Shown one piece after another: positions 35,984-44,137 of a stretch of 64,000 nt of DNA. Every line of letters begins with the position of its first letter. The first letter of the stretch is position 1. A program made the translations under genes and the position numbers. Below the pieces are notes generated by a model. That model ran no database searches and was not told the DNA's origin. It was given only the letters and a program-made list of their open reading frames with translations. Origin of the DNA: JANXAZ01 sp037446605 (GTDB taxonomy: Bacteria; Pseudomonadota; Alphaproteobacteria; Geminicoccales; Geminicoccaceae); assembly GCA_037446605.1 (NCBI GenBank), contig JBBIIE010000005.1, forward strand, positions 1 to 64,000. The letters run 5' to 3'.

Positions 35984-37056
35984 CGCGACAGCCCTCCGGC
36001 ACAGCTCGGCACGTCGAGCGGCAGGAAGCCGTAGTGCCGCAGCCAGCGGAGGTCGGCCTCGAAGAAGGTGCGCAGGTCCGGGATCCCGTATTTGAGCATC
36101 GCCACGCGGTCGATCCCCATGCCGAAGGCGAACCCCTGCCAGGTGTCCGGATCGAGCCCGACCGCCTCGAGCACCTTCGGGTGGACCATCCCGCAGCCCA
36201 GGATCTCGAGCCAGTCCGAGCCCTCGCCGACCACGAGCTCGTCCCTGGTCCGCCTGCAGCCGATGTCCATCTCGGCCGAGGGCTCGGTGAACGGGAAGTA
36301 GGAGGGGCGGAAGCGGACCGGGATGTCGTCGCGCTCGAAGAAGGCGCGCACGAAGTCGGTGAGGCACCCCTTGAGGTGACCGAGGTGCGTCCGGCGGTCG
36401 ATCAGCAGGCCCTCGACCTGGTGGAACATGGGGGTGTGGGTCTGGTCGTAGTCGCGGCGGTAGACGCGGCCCGGGGCGATGATGCGGAACGGCGGCCTGC
36501 CCGCCCGCATGGTGCGGATCTGCACCGGGCTCGTGTGGGTGCGCAGCACCAGGGGCTGGCCCTGGGCGTCACGCGAGTCGACGTAGAAGGTGTCCTGCAT
36601 CTGCCGCGCCGGATGCTCGGGCGGGATGTTGAGGGCCTCGAAATTGTGCCAGTCGTCCTCGATGTCCGGACCTTCGGCGACCGCGAAGCCCATGTCGGCG
36701 AAGATCGCCGTGATCTCCTCGGTCACCTGCGAGACGGGATGGATCCGGCCTTCCGGCCGCTCGCGCGGCGGCAGCGTGACGTCCAGCCGCTCGCTCGCGA
36801 GGCGCGCCTCGAGCGCCTCGGCGGCGAGTTCGGCACGGCGCGCGGCGATCGCCGCCTCGAGCGCGCGCTTGACCTCGTTGAAGGCCTGTCCCGCGCGCGG
36901 CCGCTCCTCGACCGGTAGGCTGCCCAGCCCCTTGACCAGCTCGGTCACGCGACCCCTGCGGCCGAGCGCGGCGACGCGCACCGCCTCGAGGGCCTCCGGG
37001 GTCGTGGCCGCGCGGATCTCGCCTTCGATCTCCGCCTTGAGCGCCACGGGATCCAT
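35980..37056 (-). CDS. pheS: Phenylalanyl-tRNA synthetase alpha subunit
   Basis: This 358-residue class II synthetase subunit has an N-terminal coiled coil (residues ~1-90), the THTSPVQIRTM block, motif 2 region APGRVYRRDYDQTHTPMFHQ, RPSYFPFTEPSAEMDIGC, and motif 3 GFAFGMGIDRVAMLKYGI. ATG 37056 follows AGGTGAGG and is preferred over GTG 37074. It lies downstream of rplT with a GC hairpin in the 73-bp gap, and is coupled to pheT by overlap. Confidence 0.97.
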   Translation of the reverse strand: MDPVALKAEIEGEIRAATTPEALEAVRVAALGRRGRVTELVKGLGSLPVEERPRAGQAFNEVKRALEAAIAARRAELAAEALEARLASERLDVTLPPRERPEGRIHPVSQVTEEITAIFADMGFAVAEGPDIEDDWHNFEALNIPPEHPARQMQDTFYVDSRDAQGQPLVLRTHTSPVQIRTMRAGRPPFRIIAPGRVYRRDYDQTHTPMFHQVEGLLIDRRTHLGHLKGCLTDFVRAFFERDDIPVRFRPSYFPFTEPSAEMDIGCRRTRDELVVGEGSDWLEILGCGMVHPKVLEAVGLDPDTWQGFAFGMGIDRVAMLKYGIPDLRTFFEADLRWLRHYGFLPLDVPSCAGGLSR

Positions 37057-37088
37057 GGTCGACCTCACCTGCACCGCAGAAACGCGAA

Positions 37089-37106
37089 GGGGGCCTTGCG
37101 GCCCCC
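37089..37106 (-). terminator. Hairpin between rplT and pheS (possible attenuator)
   Basis: On the minus strand GGGGGCC-GCAA-GGCCCCC is followed by TTCGCGTTTCTG. It is a perfect 7-bp GC stem with a GNRA tetraloop in the rplT-pheS gap. The T-run is interrupted, so partial termination or mRNA stabilisation is as likely as full termination. Confidence 0.5.
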
Positions 37107-37129
37107 CGTCCGGCGCCCGAGCGCTCCGC

Positions 37130-37489
37130 TCAGGCGCGGAGGGCCGCGCTCGCCCGCTCGATGAACAGACCGAAGCCGCTGCGGTCGCGCACCGCCAGAT
37201 CGGCCAGCATCTTGCGGTCGACCTCGATCCCGGCGCGCTCCAGCCCGTGCATGAAGCGGGAGTAGGTCATCCCGGCCTCGCGCACCGCCGCGTTGATCCG
37301 CTGGATCCACAGCGACCGGAAGTCGCGCTTGCGCTGGCGGCGGTCGCGGTAGGCGTACTGCAGCGCCTTCTCCATCGACTGCATCGCCGTCTTGATGCAG
37401 GTCGAGCGGCGCCCGCGATGCCCCTTGACCTGGGCCAGCACCTTCTTGTGCCGGGCGTGGGTGGTGGTGCCGCGCTTGACACGAGCCAT
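37130..37489 (-). CDS. rplT: 50S ribosomal protein L20
   Basis: This 119-residue protein is a textbook L20: MARVKRGTTTHARHKKVLAQ, then GHRGRRSTCIKTAMQSMEKA and RDFRSLWIQRINAAVREAGM. It binds 23S rRNA early in 50S assembly and represses its own operon in several bacteria. It lies 29 bp after rpmI and before pheST, the conserved order, except that infC does not precede rpmI in this window. Confidence 0.98.
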   Translation of the reverse strand: MARVKRGTTTHARHKKVLAQVKGHRGRRSTCIKTAMQSMEKALQYAYRDRRQRKRDFRSLWIQRINAAVREAGMTYSRFMHGLERAGIEVDRKMLADLAVRDRSGFGLFIERASAALRA

Positions 37490-37518
37490 CTGCGTCGAGC
37501 CCCGTCTGGATCCTGGGT

Positions 37519-37716
37519 TCAGCCGTGCGGCAGCATCAGCCGGACGAGCGCGGCGTCGCCGGGCTCGAGGTAGGCGGTCTTGCGGTGCCGGAGCTTCGCG
37601 GACTTGGGCTTGCCGGTGAAGTTGTGCCGATGGAACGCCTGCGCCCGCTTCACCTTGCCGGTGCCGGTGAACGAGAAGCGCTTGGCGGCGCTCCGCTTGC
37701 TCTTCATCTTCGGCAT
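37519..37716 (-). CDS. rpmI: 50S ribosomal protein L35
   Basis: This 65-residue, strongly basic protein has the L35 signature MPKMKSKRSAAKRFSFTGTG and HNFTGKPKSAKLRHRKTAYL. It is the first gene of the rpmI-rplT-pheS-pheT unit. A promoter and a 9-bp stem-loop lie just upstream, so its mRNA carries a structured leader of about 53 nt. The expected upstream partner infC is missing; tctA occupies that position. Confidence 0.97.
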   Translation of the reverse strand: MPKMKSKRSAAKRFSFTGTGKVKRAQAFHRHNFTGKPKSAKLRHRKTAYLEPGDAALVRLMLPHG

Positions 37717-37733
37717 GGGGTGGCAACTCCGAT

Positions 37734-37763
37734 CGCGGGCGCGGGGGCCGGCCGGCGCCCGCG
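37734..37763 (-). promoter_or_regulatory. Leader stem-loop upstream of rpmI
   Basis: CGCGGGCGC (37734-37742) pairs perfectly with GCGCCCGCG (37755-37763) around a 12-base, itself GGCCGGCC-containing loop. It lies between the putative promoter and the rpmI start, so it would be transcribed in the leader. L20/L35 operon autoregulation through leader RNA is known in other bacteria; applying it here is inference. Confidence 0.45.
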
Positions 37764-37776
37764 CGAAGGCCCGGCG

Positions 37777-37805
37777 CTCTTAGCAGAGGCTCCGGACCTC
37801 GGCAA
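37777..37805 (-). promoter_or_regulatory. Putative promoter of rpmI-rplT-pheST
   Basis: On the minus strand TTGCCG (37800-37805) and TAAGAG (37777-37782) are exactly 17 bp apart, with a predicted start near 37770, about 53 nt before the rpmI ATG. It lies in the 107-bp gap after tctA. Confidence 0.5.
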
Positions 37806-37823
37806 CAGGCGGCGCGGGCGCGC

Positions 37824-39308
37824 TCAAGGATCGGCGGCCGCCCGTCGCAGCAGCGCCGGCGCCACCACCACGAGCACCGCCATCGCCCAGAGCGTGAGCG
37901 AGATCGTGCTCTCGAAGAGGATGCCGAGCTCGCCACCGCTGATCGCGAGCGCGTTCCGGAGGTTGGTCTCCATGACCTTGCCGAGGACGAAGCCCAGGAT
38001 GATCGGGGCGAGGTCGAAGCCGAGCTTGCGCGCCAGGTAGCCTACCACCCCGATCCCCAGCATCAGCATGATCGAGAGGGTGCTCGCATAGGTGCTGTAC
38101 ACGCCCAGGAACGCGAGCGTCAGGATGCCCGGCAGGAGGATCCAGTTGGGCAGCAGCAGCATGCGCACGAAGATCTGCACCATCGGCAGGTTCATGAGGA
38201 GCAGGAGCAGGTTGCCGATGTACATCGAGGCGATCAGGCCGCCCGCGATCTCCGGCCGCTCGGTGAAGAGCTGCGGCCCCGGCTGGATGTTGTAGAGGAG
38301 GAGGGCGCCGAGCATGACCGCGGTGGTGCCGCTGCCCGGTACGCCCAGGGTCAGCATCGGCACGAAGGCGCCACCGGCGGCGGCGTTGTTGGCCGCCTCC
38401 GGCGCCGCCAGCCCGCGCGGGTCGCCCTTGCCGAAGGTGCCGCGGTCGAGCAGGCGCTTCTCGGTGGTGTAGGAGACGGCACTCGCGACCGACGCCCCGG
38501 TCCCCGGCAGGACGCCGATCACGAAGCCGATGCCCGAGGCGCGCAGCACCGAGCCGACACAGCTCCTGAGCGTGGCCCAGCTCGGGAAGCCGCGGCCGAT
38601 CGCGATCGCCTGCAGGCGGCCGTGGTGCTGGTGCTCGAGCAGCAGCAGCACCTCGCTGATCGAGAACAGACCGATCACCAGGATGATGAACTCGATGCCG
38701 TCGTGCAGCTCCGGCTCGTCGAAGGTGAACCGGTAGGCGCCCGAGGTGGGATCGAGCCCGATCGTGGTCAGGGCGAGGCCGATCGCCGCACCGATCATCG
38801 TCTTGATCGGCTGGTCGCCGACCATCGAGGTCAAGGTGGCGAAGGCGAACACCATGAGCACGAAGTACTCGGCCGGACCGAAGCCGATCGCGAGCTGGCC
38901 CAGCAGCGGCGCGAAGAAGGTCAGGCCCAGGACCGACAGCAGTCCGCCGACGAAGGAGGCGATGCCGGAGAGCGCCAGCGCCTCGGCGCCGCGTCCCTGG
39001 CGGGCCATGGGGTTGCCGTCGAGCGCCGTCATCACCGCACCGGCGTCGCCCGGCACGTTGAGGAGGATCGAGGAGATCCGACCGCCGTACTCGGCGCCGT
39101 AGTAGACGCCGGCCAGGAGGATCATGGTGCTCTCGGCCGGCACGCCCAGCGTGTAGGCGAGCGGCAGCAGCAGCGCGATCCCGTTGATCGGCCCGATCGC
39201 CGGCAGGGCGCCCACGACCGTGCCGAGGAAGCAGCCGAGCAGCCCCAGGAGCAGATTGTGCCACTGGAGGGCCACCCCGAACCCGGTCCAAAGATAGTCG
39301 AGCGACAC
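37824..39308 (-). CDS. tctA: Tripartite tricarboxylate transporter, large permease TctA
   Basis: This 494-residue TctA-family permease has about 11-12 membrane segments and the family loops LGTVVGALPAIGPINGIALL and YGAEYGGRISSILLNVPGDA. A second related half carries IGFVIGVLPGTGASVASAVS. It transports citrate-like or other carboxylates with TctB and the TctC binding protein. It starts at GTG 39308, three bases after tctB, and ends the uvrD-prmA-tctCBA directon. Confidence 0.95.
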   Translation of the reverse strand: MSLDYLWTGFGVALQWHNLLLGLLGCFLGTVVGALPAIGPINGIALLLPLAYTLGVPAESTMILLAGVYYGAEYGGRISSILLNVPGDAGAVMTALDGNPMARQGRGAEALALSGIASFVGGLLSVLGLTFFAPLLGQLAIGFGPAEYFVLMVFAFATLTSMVGDQPIKTMIGAAIGLALTTIGLDPTSGAYRFTFDEPELHDGIEFIILVIGLFSISEVLLLLEHQHHGRLQAIAIGRGFPSWATLRSCVGSVLRASGIGFVIGVLPGTGASVASAVSYTTEKRLLDRGTFGKGDPRGLAAPEAANNAAAGGAFVPMLTLGVPGSGTTAVMLGALLLYNIQPGPQLFTERPEIAGGLIASMYIGNLLLLLMNLPMVQIFVRMLLLPNWILLPGILTLAFLGVYSTYASTLSIMLMLGIGVVGYLARKLGFDLAPIILGFVLGKVMETNLRNALAISGGELGILFESTISLTLWAMAVLVVVAPALLRRAAADP

Positions 39309-39311
39309 GGC

Positions 39312-39770
39312 TCAGGGCCCGCCGAGCCAAGCGCCGCGTGGCAGCGGGATCTTGAGGCCGTACACGAACAGCACCCACCAGAGCGCGGCGTTGCCGACGC
39401 CGCACAGGAGCGCCTGCCAGGGCCGCGCACGGAAGAGCAGGGCCACGCCGCTGCACACGAGCAGGGTGGCCACCAGGAAGCCGGCGCGATCGTAGAGCCA
39501 GGCGCCCAGGAAGGCGAGCGCCACGAGGCCCACGCTCTGCAGCAGCAGCGGGCCGCGCGGCCAGGGCTCGGCATCGCCGGGCCGGACGATCCAGGCGACC
39601 GCGAGCAGGCCGAGCAAGCCCGCGAGCAGGAGCGGGAAGGCGCGCGGACCGAGCGGGTCGGAGCTGAAGGCGTACTCGATGCGACTGGCGGCGAGCCCGT
39701 AGAGGGTCGCCAGGACCAGCAGCACCAGCGCCGGGACGCGAGCCCCCCAACCGCCCCCGGCCGAGCCCAC
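39312..39770 (-). CDS. tctB: Tripartite tricarboxylate transporter, small permease TctB
   Basis: This 152-residue protein has four predicted membrane helices. The loop FSSDPLGPRAFPLLLAGLLG is the conserved TctB feature, with the terminal helix reading VYGLKIPLPRGAWLGG. It starts at GTG 39770 and sits between tctC and tctA with gaps of 15 and 3 bp, so one transcript is likely. It has no catalytic motif; its role is structural in the transporter. Confidence 0.9.
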   Translation of the reverse strand: MGSAGGGWGARVPALVLLVLATLYGLAASRIEYAFSSDPLGPRAFPLLLAGLLGLLAVAWIVRPGDAEPWPRGPLLLQSVGLVALAFLGAWLYDRAGFLVATLLVCSGVALLFRARPWQALLCGVGNAALWWVLFVYGLKIPLPRGAWLGGP

Positions 39771-39785
39771 CGCCGCGGCCGCCGG

Positions 39786-40742
39786 CTAGAGTCCGGCCTC
39801 CTTGGCGAGCTCGCGGAAGCGCGCCGTGTCGGCGAGCACCTGCGCCTCGAACTCCTTGCCGATCTTGCTGAAGGGGAACAGGCCGCGGGCGGTGCGCTCG
39901 GCCGCGAACTCCGGGCTCGCCACGAGCTTGCCCAGGGTCTCGGTCCACCAGCCGTAGTCCGCGTCCGAGACCTTGGGCCCCATGTAGATGCCGCGCCAGA
40001 TCGTCCAGTCGAGGTCGAGCCCCTGCTCGCGCGCGGTCGGCACCTCGGCCAGATCGCCGGTCAGCCGCTCGCGGCTCATGACCGCCAGGATGCGGACCTT
40101 GCCGGCCTTGTGCAGGGCGCCCATCTCGGCCGCGTCGCCCGAGCCGATCTTGATGTGCCCACCCTGGAGCGCCGTGGTCACGGCGCCGCCACCCTCGAGG
40201 GCGGCGTAGCGCATCGTCTTCGGGTCCACGCCCACGGCCTTGGCGAAGATCGCGGCCTTCATCCAGTCCTGCGAGCCGACCGCACCGCCACCACCGACGG
40301 GGAAGGCCGCAGGGTTGGCCTTGAAGGCATCGGCCAGCTCCTTGAGCGACTTGATCGGCGAGCTGCCGCTCACCGCCAGGACGCCGTAGTCGGCGCCCAG
40401 CGCCGCGAGCCAGCGCACCGCGGTCTCGTCGTGGGCGCCGAACTTGCGCTGGGCCAACAGCAGCGCCGAGCCCGAGGATGCCGCCACGACGAGGTTGGGA
40501 TCGGCCGGGCGGGTGCCCACGACGTGGTTGTAGGCCACCGCCCCGACGCCGCCCTCCATGTATGTGACGGCCATCGGCACCGGCAGCAGCTTGGCGTTCT
40601 GCAGGGACAGGCGCAGCAGCTGGCAGGTGAGATCGAAGCCGCCGCCCGGCTTGGCCCCGGCGAGGCATTCGGGCTTCTCGGGCGCGGCCTGCGCGGTGGT
40701 GGCGAACAGGCCGAGCAGCGCGGCGGCCATCAATCGGCGCAT
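39786..40742 (-). CDS. tctC: Tripartite tricarboxylate transporter, substrate-binding protein TctC
   Basis: This 318-residue Bug/TctC-type periplasmic protein has a signal peptide (MRRLMAAALLGLFATTAQAA). Family blocks include AGAKPGGGFDLTCQLLRLSL at the ligand pocket and VPTAREQGLDLDWTIWRGIY near the C-terminus. AGGGAGG precedes the ATG at 40742. Its start lies inside the end of prmA (13-bp overlap). It delivers a di- or tricarboxylate to TctAB; the exact ligand is unknown. Confidence 0.93.
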   Translation of the reverse strand: MRRLMAAALLGLFATTAQAAPEKPECLAGAKPGGGFDLTCQLLRLSLQNAKLLPVPMAVTYMEGGVGAVAYNHVVGTRPADPNLVVAASSGSALLLAQRKFGAHDETAVRWLAALGADYGVLAVSGSSPIKSLKELADAFKANPAAFPVGGGGAVGSQDWMKAAIFAKAVGVDPKTMRYAALEGGGAVTTALQGGHIKIGSGDAAEMGALHKAGKVRILAVMSRERLTGDLAEVPTAREQGLDLDWTIWRGIYMGPKVSDADYGWWTETLGKLVASPEFAAERTARGLFPFSKIGKEFEAQVLADTARFRELAKEAGL

Positions 40743-41731
40743 CGGGGACCTCCCTGATCGATGACGGGCGCATAGCACCCCCGCGACGATGCGCAAAGGA
40801 GCCGATGCCCGAGGCGCGACCGTCGTCGGCGCAGGACGAGGGCCGCCCAGGGCGGCGCGGCGAGTGCGGCCACCCGCAGGAGCCCGTGCGCAGCATGGGC
40901 CGCGGCCACGGCCGGCACCTGGCGCTCGAGGAAGCCCGAGAGGACGAGGTGGCCGCCCGGCGCCAGCGCGCGGGCGAGCCCCGGTGCCAGCTCGACGAGC
41001 GGATCGGCCAGGATGTTGGCGAGGATCAGATCGAAGCGGCCGGCCGCGCGCAGCTCGGGCCGCGCGAGCCCGTCGCTCGCCAGCACGTGGACTCGGCCGG
41101 CGACGCCGTTGCGGCGGACGTTCTCCTGGGTCACGCGCACCGCGATCGGGTCGTTGTCGGCCGCCCAGACCCGGCAATCGGCCAGCTTGGCGGCGGCGAT
41201 CGCCAGGATGCCCGAGCCACAGCCCAGGTCGAGCACGCGCGCCCGGCGCAGGTGGCGCGCCAGCCGCCCGAGGGCCGAGAGGCAGAGGCGCGTGGTGGCG
41301 TGCTCGCCGGAGCCGAAGGCGAGGCCGGCCTCGAGGAGGATGGGCACCGCACCCGCCGGCACCGGGTCGGCGGGGTCGGGATGCACGAAGAAGCGACCGA
41401 CGGTGGTCGGCGGCCCGCGGGTCGCCGCCACTTCGAGCCAGGTCTCGGGGAGCTGCTCCTCGACCTCGAGCCGGTCGGGCGGGGTGAAGTCGAAGCGGGC
41501 GCAGACCTGCGCCAGGTCACGGGCGAGTGCCTCCGGATCGGGGCGCCGGGTGAGCCAGAGATCGACGGCGAAGGAGACCGGCTCGGCATCGGCGTCGACC
41601 TCCTGCTCGAACACCGAGACGGCATCGGCCAGGGGCTCGAGCGCATCCAGCAGGCCGGGCATGGCGCGAGCCGGTGCCACGAGCCGGACGCGGGCGAGGC
41701 GGGGGCCCTCCCCGCCCGACGGCCCGCTCAC
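40730..41731 (-). CDS. prmA: Ribosomal protein L11 methyltransferase-like protein
   Basis: This 333-residue protein has the PrmA layout: an N-terminal L11-binding half, LEAGLAFGSGEHATTRLCLS, the SAM motif VLDLGCGSGILAIAAAKLAD and the NILADPL motif. It trimethylates ribosomal protein L11 in characterised bacteria. Start GTG 41731 overlaps the uvrD stop (GTGA). The family normally ends soon after PPWAALVLRR; here ~28 further residues extend into tctC, ending with a stop at 40730. That tail is probably neutral read-through. Confidence 0.88.
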   Translation of the reverse strand: MSGPSGGEGPRLARVRLVAPARAMPGLLDALEPLADAVSVFEQEVDADAEPVSFAVDLWLTRRPDPEALARDLAQVCARFDFTPPDRLEVEEQLPETWLEVAATRGPPTTVGRFFVHPDPADPVPAGAVPILLEAGLAFGSGEHATTRLCLSALGRLARHLRRARVLDLGCGSGILAIAAAKLADCRVWAADNDPIAVRVTQENVRRNGVAGRVHVLASDGLARPELRAAGRFDLILANILADPLVELAPGLARALAPGGHLVLSGFLERQVPAVAAAHAAHGLLRVAALAAPPWAALVLRRRRSRLGHRLLCASSRGCYAPVIDQGGPRCAD

Positions 41732-43962
41732 ACCGGCTCCACGAAGCTGTCCACGACCTTCTTCCGCCCGGCCTTCTCGAAGGCGATCTCGAGCTTGTCG
41801 CCGTCGATCGCCTCGATCCGCCCGTAGCCGAACTTGTCGTGGAAGATCCGCTCGCCCACCCGGAAGGTCCGGCTGCCGGCGGGCGGTCGCGAGGCCAGGA
41901 TCTCGGCCCGCCCCTCGAGCAACCGGCCGAGCTCGGCGCGGCGCGAGCGGAAGCGCGCCGGCTGCGCCGTGAAGCCCGGATCGCCCAGGGTCTCCCAGTC
42001 CGGACGGGCGGCGGGGCTGCGGTGCAGATGCTCGACATGCTCGGCCGGCAGCTCCTCGACGAAGCGCGAGGGCACGGCGCTGGTCCACTGGCCGTAGACC
42101 CGGCGGTTGGCGGCGAAGCTCACCGCGCAGCGGCGGCGTGCCCGGGTGAGCCCGACATAGGCGAGCCGGCGCTCCTCCTCGAGCGCCCGGGCGCCACCCT
42201 CGTCGATCGCGCGCTGGCTCGGGAACAGGCCTTCCTCCCAGCCGGCCAGGAACACGCTCTCGAACTCGAGCCCCTTGGCGCCGTGCAGCGTCATGACGCT
42301 CACCATGTCGCCGGCGGCATCGCTCGTGCCGTCGACCACGAGGGCCACGTGCTCGAGGAAGGCGCCGAGCGTCTCGAAGCCGTCGAGCGCCTTGGCGAGC
42401 TCCTTGAGATTGTCGAGCCGGCCCTGCGCGTCGGGGGTCCGCTCGGCCTGCCACATCTCGACATAGCCCGAGTCCTCGAGGACCTGCTCGGCCAGATCGC
42501 GCGGCGAGCGCTCGGCGAGGAGCCCACGCCAGCGGTCGAGCTGGGCGAGGAAGCGGTCGAGCGCGCCGCGCGCCCGCGCCGGGAGCTCGTCGGTGGTCGC
42601 GAGCGTGCGGCCGGCGCGCACGAGGCTCGTGCCGGCCCGCCGCGCGGCGGCGTGCAGGGTGCGCATCGCCGCCTCGCCGATGCCGCGGCGCGGCAGGTTG
42701 ACGATCCGCTCGAAGGCCAGGTCGTCGTCCGGCGAGGCCACGAGGCGGAGATAGGCGACGGCGTCGCGGATCTCCTGGCGCTCGTAGAAGCGTGGCCCGC
42801 CGATCACCCGATAGGGCAGGCCCATCTGGATGAAGCGCTCCTCGATCGGCCGGGTCTGGAAGCCGGCGCGCACCAGGACGGCGATCGAGGCGAGCGGCTC
42901 GCCCCGCCGCTGCAGCGCCTCGATCTCCTGCCCGATCCAGCGCGCCTCCTCGCTCTCGTCCCAGAGCCCGGCGATGCGCACCGGCTCGCCGGCCTCGCCC
43001 TCGGTCCAGAGCGTCTTGCCGTGGCGCGCCCGGTTGCGGGCGATGAGACCGCCCGCAGCCCCCAGGATGTGGCCGGTCGAGCGGTAGTTGCGCTCCAGGC
43101 GGACCACCGTGGCACCCGGAAAGTCCTGCTCGAAGCGCAGGATGTTGCCGACCTCCGCACCCCGCCAGGAGTAGATCGACTGGTCGTCGTCGCCGACGCA
43201 GGTGATGTTCCGGTGCCGCTGGGCGAGGAGCCGCAGCCAGAGATACTGGGCGACGTTGGTGTCCTGGTACTCGTCGACGAGGATCGCCCGGAAGCGTCGC
43301 TGGTAGCGCTCGAGCAGCTCGGGATGGCCCTGGAGCAGGGTGAGCCCGTGCAGCAGCAGGTCGCCGAAGTCACACGCGTTCACCGTCGCGAGCCGCTCCT
43401 GGTAGGCGGCGTAGAGCTCGCGGCCGCGGCCGAGGGCGAAGTCGGACAGCTCCGCCGCCGGCACCTGCTCGGGGCGCCAGCCCTTGTCCTTCCAGCGCTG
43501 GATCAGGGCCGCCAGGCCGCGCGCCGGCCAGCGCCGCTCGTCGAGCCCGGCCGCCAGGAGCACCTGCTTGAGGAGGCGGAGCTGGTCGTCGGTGTCGAGG
43601 ATGGTGAAGGAGGGCTCCAGGCCGACCAGTTCGGCGTGCGCGCGCAGCATCCGCACGCCCATGGCGTGGAACGTGCCGAGCCAAAGGCCCTGGACGCTGC
43701 GTCCGATCAGCCGCTCGACCCGCTCGGCCATCTCGCGCGCCGCCTTGTTGGTGAAGGTGACGGCGAGCACCTCGCCGGCGCGCACCCGCCCCTCGATCAG
43801 CAGATGCGCCAGCCGGCAGGTCAGAACCCGGGTCTTGCCGGTACCCGCGCCGGCGAGCACCAGGAGCGGGCCGTCCGGCGCGGTCACGGCGGCCAGTTGC
43901 TCGGGGTTGAGCCCGGCAAGGTGATCCTGCGGCTCGGATGGCCTCGGGAGCGGAAGCGGCAT
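41728..43962 (-). CDS. uvrD: UvrD/PcrA-type superfamily 1 DNA helicase
   Basis: This 744-residue 3'-5' helicase has motif Ia/Walker A VLAGAGTGKTRVLTCRLAHL, motif II VDEYQDTNVAQYLWLRLLAQ, motif III GDDDQSIYSWRGAEV, motif V/VI VSVMTLHGAKGLEFESVFLA and YVGLTRARRRC. The C-terminal Tudor-like tail is RIFHDKFGYGRIEAIDGDKL. It acts in nucleotide excision and mismatch repair and clears RNA polymerase. ATG 43962 gives the expected N-terminus. It heads the uvrD-prmA-tctCBA directon with overlapping junctions. Confidence 0.95.
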   Translation of the reverse strand: MPLPLPRPSEPQDHLAGLNPEQLAAVTAPDGPLLVLAGAGTGKTRVLTCRLAHLLIEGRVRAGEVLAVTFTNKAAREMAERVERLIGRSVQGLWLGTFHAMGVRMLRAHAELVGLEPSFTILDTDDQLRLLKQVLLAAGLDERRWPARGLAALIQRWKDKGWRPEQVPAAELSDFALGRGRELYAAYQERLATVNACDFGDLLLHGLTLLQGHPELLERYQRRFRAILVDEYQDTNVAQYLWLRLLAQRHRNITCVGDDDQSIYSWRGAEVGNILRFEQDFPGATVVRLERNYRSTGHILGAAGGLIARNRARHGKTLWTEGEAGEPVRIAGLWDESEEARWIGQEIEALQRRGEPLASIAVLVRAGFQTRPIEERFIQMGLPYRVIGGPRFYERQEIRDAVAYLRLVASPDDDLAFERIVNLPRRGIGEAAMRTLHAAARRAGTSLVRAGRTLATTDELPARARGALDRFLAQLDRWRGLLAERSPRDLAEQVLEDSGYVEMWQAERTPDAQGRLDNLKELAKALDGFETLGAFLEHVALVVDGTSDAAGDMVSVMTLHGAKGLEFESVFLAGWEEGLFPSQRAIDEGGARALEEERRLAYVGLTRARRRCAVSFAANRRVYGQWTSAVPSRFVEELPAEHVEHLHRSPAARPDWETLGDPGFTAQPARFRSRRAELGRLLEGRAEILASRPPAGSRTFRVGERIFHDKFGYGRIEAIDGDKLEIAFEKAGRKKVVDSFVEPV

Positions 43963-44013
43963 GCGACGGCCCGTCGGGACCCCGTCAAGGGACGGCCGTG
44001 AAGCTAGCCGGCC

Positions 44014-44104
44014 CTCCCGCGGGAGACCACCCCTCCGTCCCGGAGGGACCGAGCCCTGCGCCGGCCGGGCGCCGCGGGAGCGAGGGGAGTCCGCGGCGCC
44101 GCGG
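44014..44104. repeat. Cluster of three palindromes between uvrD and the methyltransferase gene
   Basis: The 175-bp gap holds CTCCCGCGGGAG (44014-44025), CCCTCCG-TCC-CGGAGGG (44031-44047) and CCGCGGCGCCGCGG (44091-44104). They may terminate the upstream methyltransferase transcript or regulate uvrD, but none is followed by a T-run. Confidence 0.4.
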
Positions 44105-44137
44105 GGCCGGGCACCGGTCGAGCGCGACGAGCCCCGC

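Noticed and set aside
37780..40896. 1038-codon minus-strand frame across tctA, tctB and tctC
   Set aside because: It is an out-of-register reading of three real genes and has shadow-frame composition.
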